Positions 58,062 through 64,000 of a stretch of 64,000 bases of DNA are shown here, piece after piece. How positions within the stretch are numbered: the stretch's first letter is position 1; each line of letters opens with the position of its first letter. The position numbers and the translations under genes are program-made. The notes beneath the pieces are model-generated. The model worked only from the letters and a program-made list of their open reading frames with translations. It had not been told where the DNA came from and did not search any database. The stretch is from Bacillus sp. UNC438CL73TsuS30 (lineage in GTDB: Bacteria; Bacillota; Bacilli; Bacillales; Cytobacillaceae): the NCBI RefSeq assembly GCF_000482325.1, contig NZ_KI535301.1:1-64000 (forward strand). The letters are read 5' to 3'.

Positions 58062-58775
58062 ATGAAAAGAACGTTAAGCTGTGAAAAATTAAGATCAGCT
58101 GCCGATGCAATCAAATGGATTGAATATGGGGATGAACTATTAGTGGGCGGTTTCGGACTTTGCGGCACCCCGTTTACCTTAATCGATACGATTGCAGAAT
58201 CGGACCATGCCAGGGAATTGACGATTATTAGCAATAACTTAGGTGAAGCCGGCAAAGGGCTTGGAAAACTGCTCATCTCGAAACATATTAAAAAAGCAGT
58301 AGGATCGTATTTTACTTCCAATCGTGACGCGGTTAAAGCCTGGAAAAGCGGCGAGCTGGAAATCGAATTGATTCCGCAGGGCACCTTAGCAGAGGCGATC
58401 CGGGCTGGCGGTGCCGGCATTGCTGGATTCTATACGAAAACAGCTGTCGGGACAAAGCTGGCCGAAGGAAAAGAGGAAAGGGAATTTGACGGTGAACGCT
58501 ATATTTTTATCAGAGGAATAAAAGCAGACGCGGCTCTAATAAAAGCCGCAAAGGCTGACACCATGGGCAATCTCGTTTATTCGAAGACTGCCCGAAATTT
58601 CAACCCGATGATGGCAACGGCGGCAAAACTGGTGATTGCGGAAGTGGATGAAATTGTCGAAGCAGGCACATTCGAGCCGGAACAAATCGTGACCCCGCAT
58701 TCCTATGTAGACATCCTGGTCTTAAATGACCGCTACGAAAAAATCGGAGGTGAATATGTTGAACGTCACCGATAA
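58062..58775 (+). CDS. scoA: 3-oxoacid CoA-transferase subunit A
   Basis: 237 residues of CoA-transferase family I, alpha subunit: DELLVGGFGLCGTPFTLIDTIAES, TIISNNLGEAGKGLG, IELIPQGTLAEAIRAGGAGIAGFYTKTAVGT and GIKADAALIKAAKADTMGNLVYSKTARNFNPMMATAAKLVIAEVDE. It works with subunit B in moving CoA from succinyl- or acetyl-CoA to a 3-oxoacid. TTGGGGG lies 10 bases before ATG 58062. Overlaps subunit B by 20 bases. Confidence 0.92.
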   Translation: MKRTLSCEKLRSAADAIKWIEYGDELLVGGFGLCGTPFTLIDTIAESDHARELTIISNNLGEAGKGLGKLLISKHIKKAVGSYFTSNRDAVKAWKSGELEIELIPQGTLAEAIRAGGAGIAGFYTKTAVGTKLAEGKEEREFDGERYIFIRGIKADAALIKAAKADTMGNLVYSKTARNFNPMMATAAKLVIAEVDEIVEAGTFEPEQIVTPHSYVDILVLNDRYEKIGGEYVERHR

Positions 58776-59436
58776 AAAACAAGATACCGACCGGATTCGA
58801 ATTGCCAAACGAATTGCTTCCGAGCTTGAAGACGGAACAGTTGTGAACCTTGGTGTGGGAATTCCTACGTTAATTCAAAACTATTTAAAGCCGGATGCCC
58901 GCGTCTATCTTCAGTCAGAAAACGGGCTGTTAGGGATGGGACCAACCCCGCCTAAAGAGGAAATCGATATGGATTTGATCAGTGCTAGTAAACATCCGAT
59001 TACAACCGGAGTGGGCTCCTCGATTTTTTCAAGTGCCGATTCTTTTGTGATGATTCGCGGCGGCCATGTCGATGTAGCCGTGATGGGCGCCCTTCAGGTC
59101 AGTGAAACCGGGGAAATTGCCAATTGGGCGGTTCCTGGTCAGGATATCCTTGGGGTTGGCGGGGCAATGGACTTAGTGGCAAGTGCCAATAAAATTATTA
59201 TCGCGATCACTCAAGTGACAAAAGACAATAAACCGAAAATAGTAAAACAGCTGAGCTATCCTACTAGCGGAATTCGGAAGGCTGAAATGATTGTGACGGA
59301 AAAAGCAGTATTTCGAATCGACAACGGCAGGCTACGATTAGACGAAGTGGCAGAGGGCTCTTCAGTAGAAGAAATAAAGAGATTAACAGATTCCGAGTTT
59401 ATCGTATCTGAAAATCTTAAAACCATGCCATTTTAA
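58756..59436 (+). CDS. scoB: 3-oxoacid CoA-transferase subunit B
   Basis: 226 residues: IAKRIASELEDGTVVNLGVGIPTLIQNYL, catalytic Glu in LQSENGLLGMGP, GGHVDVAVMGALQVSETGEIANW and GGAMDLV. It provides the glutamate that forms the enzyme-CoA thioester. GGAGGTGAAT abuts ATG 58756, within the end of subunit A, the usual coupling. Confidence 0.92.
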   Translation: MLNVTDKKQDTDRIRIAKRIASELEDGTVVNLGVGIPTLIQNYLKPDARVYLQSENGLLGMGPTPPKEEIDMDLISASKHPITTGVGSSIFSSADSFVMIRGGHVDVAVMGALQVSETGEIANWAVPGQDILGVGGAMDLVASANKIIIAITQVTKDNKPKIVKQLSYPTSGIRKAEMIVTEKAVFRIDNGRLRLDEVAEGSSVEEIKRLTDSEFIVSENLKTMPF

Positions 59437-59457
59437 TTGAATGAGAGGTGTAAAACG

Positions 59458-60237
59458 ATGATGGACTACGCCAATATTTTAGTAAAAGCGGAAGGGAATA
59501 TCGGGTTTATTATCATCAATCGTCCAGAACAAAGAAATGCATTAAATGTAGAAACATTACAGGAAATCGAAACGGCACTTGATGAATTAAGGAGCAATGA
59601 AGAAATTCGGGTGGTGATTTTTACCGGTGCCGGTGAAAAATCGTTTGCTGCCGGGGCAGATATCAGCCAGTTAAATAAAAGAACAATGCTAGAGGCGCTT
59701 CAGCCCAATATGACTGCGACTTATCGCAAAATCGAAGACTATGAAAAGCCGACAATAGCGGCCATCAATGGCTTTGCTTTAGGCGGCGGGTTAGAGCTGG
59801 CCCTTGCCTGTGACATCCGGATTGCCTCCCATAACGCTAAGGTCGGTCTGCCGGAAGTAGGCTTAGGGATTATCCCGGGTGCAGGCGGGACGCCAAGACT
59901 TACAAGATTAATAGGAAAAGGGAAGACGATGGACCTCGTCTTAACAGGAGACATCATTACTGCCGATGAGGCAGAAAGGTTGGGAATTGTCAGCAAGGCC
60001 GTTCCGGCAGAGGACCTAATGGACAGAGTAAGGGAATATGCTCGGAAGATAAGCCAAAAAGGTCCGTTAGCGTTAAGGCTAGCAAAAGCAGTTGTTAATC
60101 GTGGTGCGGATGTTGAGATGGAAACCGCTCTTTATTTAGAAAAACTTGCTCAAACCGTTTTGATGGGTTCAGAGGATAAACAGGAAGGAACACAAGCCTT
60201 TCTTGATAAAAGACAACCACAATTTCAAGGAAAATAG
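59458..60237 (+). CDS. enoyl-CoA hydratase/isomerase (crotonase-like)
   Basis: 259 residues: NRPEQRNALNVETLQEIETAL, FAAGADISQLN (oxyanion), INGFALGGGLELALACDIRIAS and VGLPEVGLGIIPGAGGTPRLTRLIG. Both catalytic glutamates of crotonase (in G-G-L-E-L and L-P-E-V-G) are present, so it should hydrate 2-enoyl-CoA such as crotonyl-CoA. GAGAGGTG precedes ATG 59458. Confidence 0.92.
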   Translation: MMDYANILVKAEGNIGFIIINRPEQRNALNVETLQEIETALDELRSNEEIRVVIFTGAGEKSFAAGADISQLNKRTMLEALQPNMTATYRKIEDYEKPTIAAINGFALGGGLELALACDIRIASHNAKVGLPEVGLGIIPGAGGTPRLTRLIGKGKTMDLVLTGDIITADEAERLGIVSKAVPAEDLMDRVREYARKISQKGPLALRLAKAVVNRGADVEMETALYLEKLAQTVLMGSEDKQEGTQAFLDKRQPQFQGK

Positions 60238-60252
60238 TAGGGGGATAAGAAA

Positions 60253-61401
60253 ATGGATTTTACTTTGTCGGAGGATATTCAGTTATTACAAAAGGCCGTC
60301 CATGATTTTGTACAGGAAGAAGTAGAAAAGGTTGCAATGGAAATAGAAGAAAAAGATGAAATCCCCAGTCATATTGTAGAAGCCTCGAAGGATATGGGCT
60401 TATTCGGGCTAAGCATACCGGAGGAATATGGCGGACTCGGCCTTGATATGGTGGGGAAATGTGCAATCTATGAAGAACTGGGCAAGACCCATAATGGCTA
60501 TACAACCTTGATTGGGGCCCATACTGGAATCGGTTCGGTCGGAATCGTGGAACTGGGTACAGAGAAACAAAAGCAAAAATATCTTCCCAAGATGGCAAGC
60601 GGAGAATGGATTGGTGCCTTCGCCCTCACAGAGCCGAGCGCCGGTTCAAACGCCGCCAATCTTAAAACAAAGGCGGAGAAAAAGGGAGATAAATATATTT
60701 TAAATGGCTCGAAACATTATATTACCAACGCCGTCTGCGGGAATGTTTTTACCGTAATGGCCGTAACGGATCCGAGTAAAGGGGCGAAAGGAATCACCTC
60801 CTTTATCGTTGAAAAGGATTTTCCAGGCTTCATTGTCGGGAATGTTGAGAAAAAAATGGGGTTGCGCGGCTCCCATTCTGCTGAGCTTTTCTTCGAAGAT
60901 CTTGAAGTACCGGCTGAAAATGTGCTGGGTGAAGAAGGAAAAGGCTATGTGAATGCCTTGAAAATCCTTGCCAATGGACGGGCTGGCTTAGCAGCGCGAA
61001 ACCTTGGATCCTGTGAAAAATTGCTGGAATTAAGCACCGATTATGCGATGCAGCGAGTCCAGTTTGATAAACCGATTTTTGAACAACAAGCGGTTCAGCA
61101 TATGTTGGCAGATATGGCGATGGAAATCGAATTGCTTCGTTCGATTACCTACCGTGTTGCCTGGATGACCGATCAAGGGATGAGAGTGGTAAAAGAGGCG
61201 GCAATGGCCAAACTTTACGGTTCAGAAGCCTACAATCGTGTGGCAGATTTAGCCGTCCAGATCCATGCTGGAATTGGGTATATGAAGGATTATCCTATTG
61301 AACGATTCTACCGGGATGCACGGATTACGAAGATCTATGAAGGAACGAGTCAAATCCAGAAAAACATTATTGCAGCTGAATTAAAACGAGAGTTTAGATA
61401 A
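60253..61401 (+). CDS. acyl-CoA dehydrogenase
   Basis: 382 residues: GLSIPEEYGGLGLDMVGKCAIYEELGK, GAFALTEPSAGSNAANLKTKAEKKGDKYILNGSKHYITNAV (FAD site), MGLRGSHSAELFFEDLEVP, ILANGRAGLAARNLGSCEKLLELSTDYAMQRVQFDKPI and catalytic Glu in KIYEGTSQIQKNI. Short/branched-chain type in length and active-site position; exact chain length unknown. It needs an electron-transfer flavoprotein, which is not encoded here. AGGGGGAT precedes the ATG. Confidence 0.93.
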   Translation: MDFTLSEDIQLLQKAVHDFVQEEVEKVAMEIEEKDEIPSHIVEASKDMGLFGLSIPEEYGGLGLDMVGKCAIYEELGKTHNGYTTLIGAHTGIGSVGIVELGTEKQKQKYLPKMASGEWIGAFALTEPSAGSNAANLKTKAEKKGDKYILNGSKHYITNAVCGNVFTVMAVTDPSKGAKGITSFIVEKDFPGFIVGNVEKKMGLRGSHSAELFFEDLEVPAENVLGEEGKGYVNALKILANGRAGLAARNLGSCEKLLELSTDYAMQRVQFDKPIFEQQAVQHMLADMAMEIELLRSITYRVAWMTDQGMRVVKEAAMAKLYGSEAYNRVADLAVQIHAGIGYMKDYPIERFYRDARITKIYEGTSQIQKNIIAAELKREFR

Positions 61402-61418
61402 GAGGGCGGGGTGAGAAA

Positions 61419-62612
61419 ATGAGGAATGTAGTGATTATTGATGGTGTTCGAACCGCAATTGGAAGAATGGGCGGAACACTGAAGGATGTTGAAGCAGACT
61501 TTTTATCCGAAAAAGTAATGCGTGAGGCATTAACAAGAAGCGGGATCAATGGTGAAGAGGTAAATGAAGTAGTTTGGGGGCATGCCAAGCAAAGCTCAGA
61601 TGTACCAAATCTTGCAAGGTTAGCTGCTTTGAGGGCTGGTCTGCCAATTGAGGTGCCGGGTTATACGGTTCATCGCCAATGCGGTTCCGGGCTTCAGGCC
61701 ATTAATAACGCAGCACAGCAAATTATGTGCGGCTTGTCTGATGTGGTATTGGCGGGCGGTGCGGAAAGTATGAGTACGGCACCCTATTATTTAAGAAAGG
61801 CAAGATATGGCTACGGAGCAGGCAATGCCGAAATTGTGGATCCAAATACCGAAAGTCAGCCAAGAGCGCAGCCGATAGAAGTTTATGGTAATCTAACAAT
61901 GGGATTAACCGCAGAAAATCTAGCGGAAAAATATCAAATTAGCCGCGGGGAGCAGGATGAATTTGCATTCGAAAGTCAGCAGAAAGCTGCCGAAGCGATT
62001 CAGTCCGGAAGGTTTACGGATGAAATTGTACCTTACGAAGTAAAGGTGAAAAGGGAGAAAATACTCTTTGAAGTTGATGAGCATCCACGTCTCACAAGCC
62101 TTGAAAAGCTTGCATCCTTAAAGCCTGTCTTCAAAGATGGGGGAACGGTTACCGCAGGAAATGCGAGCGGAAGAAATGATGGTGCCGCTGCGCTTGTGAT
62201 GATGTCTGAAGAGGAAGCTGCCGAGCGCGGACTTTCTCCACGTCTAAGGGTAATTTCTCAGGCTTCCGTTGGGGTAGCACCAGAAATTATGGGAATTGGT
62301 CCGGTACCAGCCACCCTTAAAGCCTTAAAACTTGCGGGTCTTACATTGGATGATATTGATTTAATTGAACTGAACGAAGCATTTGCGGCACAAGCCTTAG
62401 CCTGTGTGAAAGAATTAAACATGGATCGGAAAAAAATAAATGTTAACGGCGGAGCGATTGCCCTCGGACATCCCATTGGCGGAACCGGTGCCATTCTTAC
62501 GGTTAAAATCATGAATGAATTAGAGCGCCGCGGCGGTCGTTATGGATTAATTACGGCTTGTATCGGCGGCGGGCAGGGAATTGCGACCATCGTAGAGAAT
62601 TTACGAGTATAA
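61419..62612 (+). CDS. acetyl-CoA acetyltransferase (thiolase)
   Basis: 397 residues: VIIDGVRTAIGRMGGTLKDV, nucleophile Cys in VHRQCGSGLQAINNAAQQI, GGAESMSTAPYYLR, DIDLIELNEAFAAQ, NVNGGAIALGHPIGGTGA (His) and ACIGGGQGIA (second Cys). All four catalytic motifs are intact. It cleaves 3-ketoacyl-CoA, here probably acetoacetyl-CoA or a homologue, completing the route to acetyl-CoA. AGGGCGGGG precedes the ATG. Confidence 0.95.
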   Translation: MRNVVIIDGVRTAIGRMGGTLKDVEADFLSEKVMREALTRSGINGEEVNEVVWGHAKQSSDVPNLARLAALRAGLPIEVPGYTVHRQCGSGLQAINNAAQQIMCGLSDVVLAGGAESMSTAPYYLRKARYGYGAGNAEIVDPNTESQPRAQPIEVYGNLTMGLTAENLAEKYQISRGEQDEFAFESQQKAAEAIQSGRFTDEIVPYEVKVKREKILFEVDEHPRLTSLEKLASLKPVFKDGGTVTAGNASGRNDGAAALVMMSEEEAAERGLSPRLRVISQASVGVAPEIMGIGPVPATLKALKLAGLTLDDIDLIELNEAFAAQALACVKELNMDRKKINVNGGAIALGHPIGGTGAILTVKIMNELERRGGRYGLITACIGGGQGIATIVENLRV

Positions 62613-62632
62613 CCAACTTGGAGGGAAAATGT

Positions 62633-63628
62633 ATGAGTAAGCCACGTGTATTGCAGATCCTCCCTATGTACCATTCAAACGGAGAAAAGGTTTTACGTGA
62701 AGGCGCAGAAGTCATTCAAACAAATGACTATGAGATTGCCCATCTCTGCAGTCTTGTGAAAGATGTGGAGGCGATTGTTCTAAGGGCACCAGCTAAAATC
62801 ACAAGGGAAGTGATGGACGCAAATCCTCATTTGAAAGTCATATCAGGTGCGGGAGTAGGTCTTGACAATATTGATGTTTCCTATGCAACGGAGAAGGGGA
62901 TCCCTGTTGTTCATGCTCCTTCGGTCAATAAAGTATCAACCGCAGAACATGCTGTTATGCTGATCATGGCATTAGCAAAGTCAGTCGTCCCCTTCCATGA
63001 AAATATGAAAAAAGGGAACTATGATGCGCGAAATTCCATTTCATCCTTTGAGTTAAAAGGAAAGAAAGTAGGATTGATTGGGTTCGGAAACATCGCCCAA
63101 GAGGTGGCCAAACGGCTGAAGCTTGGATTTGAAATGGAAGTAACGGCCTGGGTGAGGGAATTTATTCCGGAAAAACATAAATATGCACATGAAATCGGGG
63201 TAAAGATTTGTACAGATATGGAGGAGGTATTTAGTCAATCGGATTTTATTTCCTTACATATTCCATTAAATGAGCAAACGCGGTATTCGATTGATCAAAA
63301 ATATTTTTCATTAATGAAACCATCAGCGTTCTTGGTGAATACCTCACGCGGGGCAGTGGTCAATCAAGATGATTTATATCGAGCGTTAAATGAAGGTATG
63401 ATCGCAGGTGCGGGTCTTGATGTATTTGATCCAGAGCCCCCTTCTAAGGATTTGCCGCTATTATCCTTACCGAATGTTGTGTTAACTCCCCATGTTGGCG
63501 GGACAACTGTGGAATGTAATTACGTGATGGCGACAACCGTCGCGGAAAATGTCATCAATATTTTAAATGGTAAAAGGCCCCGGTTTATTGGCAACCCAGA
63601 AGTTTTACAGATAAAAACAGGAGAATAG
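62633..63628 (+). CDS. D-2-hydroxyacid dehydrogenase, C-terminal-binding-protein type
   Basis: 331 residues: substrate-domain IVLRAPAKITREVMDANPHLKVISGAGVGLDNIDVSYATEKGIPVVHAPSVN, NAD motif KKVGLIGFGNIAQEVAKRL, catalytic Arg in LVNTSRGAVVNQ, Glu in FDPEPPS and His in LTPHVGGTTVECN. It reduces a 2-oxoacid or oxidises a 2-hydroxyacid. GGAGGG precedes ATG 62633, 20 bases after the thiolase stop. Its place in a thiolase operon is unusual. Confidence 0.9.
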   Translation: MSKPRVLQILPMYHSNGEKVLREGAEVIQTNDYEIAHLCSLVKDVEAIVLRAPAKITREVMDANPHLKVISGAGVGLDNIDVSYATEKGIPVVHAPSVNKVSTAEHAVMLIMALAKSVVPFHENMKKGNYDARNSISSFELKGKKVGLIGFGNIAQEVAKRLKLGFEMEVTAWVREFIPEKHKYAHEIGVKICTDMEEVFSQSDFISLHIPLNEQTRYSIDQKYFSLMKPSAFLVNTSRGAVVNQDDLYRALNEGMIAGAGLDVFDPEPPSKDLPLLSLPNVVLTPHVGGTTVECNYVMATTVAENVINILNGKRPRFIGNPEVLQIKTGE

Positions 63629-63638
63629 GAGAAAACAT

Positions 63639-64000
63639 ATGGATCATTATTCAATCGCCTTGCTTCCCGGTGATGGTATTGGCGTGGATGTTGTCCGCGA
63701 GGGAAGAAAGGTATTAGATACAGTTTGTAAGCTCCATGGCGGGTTGTCATTATCCTTCACTGAATTTGACTGGAGCTGCGAGTACTATGCGAAAAATGGC
63801 AAAATGATGCCGGATAACGGATTAGAGATCTTGAAGGATTTTGATTCCATCTTCTTGGGGGCGGTCGGTTATCCGGGTGTACCGGACCATGTTTCGCTTT
63901 GGGGATTGCTTCTGCCAATTAGACGCCAGTTTGAACAATACATCAACCTGCGTCCTGTTAAATTGCTAAAAGGAATTCAATCGCCGCTTGCCGGTAAAAC
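63639..64000 (+). CDS. tartrate dehydrogenase / beta-decarboxylating malate dehydrogenase-like (partial)
   Basis: The first 120 codons are visible: SIALLPGDGIGVDVVREGRKVLD, FTEFDWSCEYYAKNGKMMPDNG, FDSIFLGAVGYPGVPDHVSLWGLLLPIRRQFEQYINLRPVKLL. D-W-x-C-E-Y-Y and V-P-D-H-V-S-L-W-G-L-L are typical of TtuC/YcsA-type tartrate (D-malate) dehydrogenases within the isocitrate/isopropylmalate family, distinguishing it from LeuB and Icd. It is truncated by the window edge. AATAGGAG lies 6 bases before ATG 63639. Confidence 0.88.
   Translation, partial: MDHYSIALLPGDGIGVDVVREGRKVLDTVCKLHGGLSLSFTEFDWSCEYYAKNGKMMPDNGLEILKDFDSIFLGAVGYPGVPDHVSLWGLLLPIRRQFEQYINLRPVKLLKGIQSPLAGK

Overview
The window comes from a low-GC, Gram-positive, endospore-forming member of the Bacillaceae (Bacillus/Neobacillus-like; no species can be named from the sequence). 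Signs of this are strong GGAGG ribosome sites, frequent TTG/GTG starts, S-box, L-box and T-box leaders, and spore genes (cwlJ, csgA-like, sporulenol synthase, DUF421/DUF1657). It is mostly ordinary chromosome, with several intergenic repeat families and a few decayed genes. No rRNA, tRNA, CRISPR array, prophage or intact insertion sequence was seen.

Layout. 1-17 kb: yceI, helD, small stress/hypothetical genes, asnS behind a compact attenuator, lysP behind a lysine riboswitch, a YitT protein, a DUF421/DUF1657 spore-type cluster, an erythromycin-esterase homologue and a MarR-HlyD-DHA2 efflux operon. 16.5-17.9 kb is gene-poor and holds a dispersed repeat, a long inverted repeat and small ORFs. 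18-25 kb: a second YitT, a csgA-like gene, a methyltransferase, a metallophosphoesterase broken by an in-frame stop, a VanW protein and a regulator/hydrolase pair. 25-28 kb: a TetR-controlled SDR/quinone-reductase locus with two palindromic operators and a decayed gene. 28.4-28.7 kb: a tandem hairpin repeat. 28.9-32.6 kb: a two-component system followed by htrA.

33.2-39.4 kb: a SAM-I riboswitch precedes a NupNOPQ-type nucleoside ABC importer, a sulfite-oxidase-like molybdoenzyme and a nucleoside phosphorylase. The control element implies a role in sulfur-nucleoside (methionine) salvage; this is the most interesting system in the window. 39.4-45 kb: cwlJ, a third and short YitT, a Mug-type glycosylase, sporulenol synthase, a DUF2515 gene with an apparent 5' frameshift and a small membrane protein. 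45-48 kb: an N-terminally deleted CDF exporter, tandem repeats and a Fur-box-controlled FTR1/EfeU iron permease with a companion lipoprotein. 48-54 kb: FMN reductase, cyclophilin, a divergent polysaccharide deacetylase, T-box-controlled leuA, exoA and a methyltransferase.

54.4-64 kb: a co-directional catabolic cluster of aminotransferase, aldehyde dehydrogenase, 3-hydroxyacyl-CoA dehydrogenase, two CoA-transferase subunits, enoyl-CoA hydratase, acyl-CoA dehydrogenase, thiolase, a CtBP-type 2-hydroxyacid dehydrogenase and a tartrate-dehydrogenase-like gene cut by the window end. Together they look like a complete route from an amino compound through an acyl-CoA to acetyl-CoA, but the substrate is not evident.
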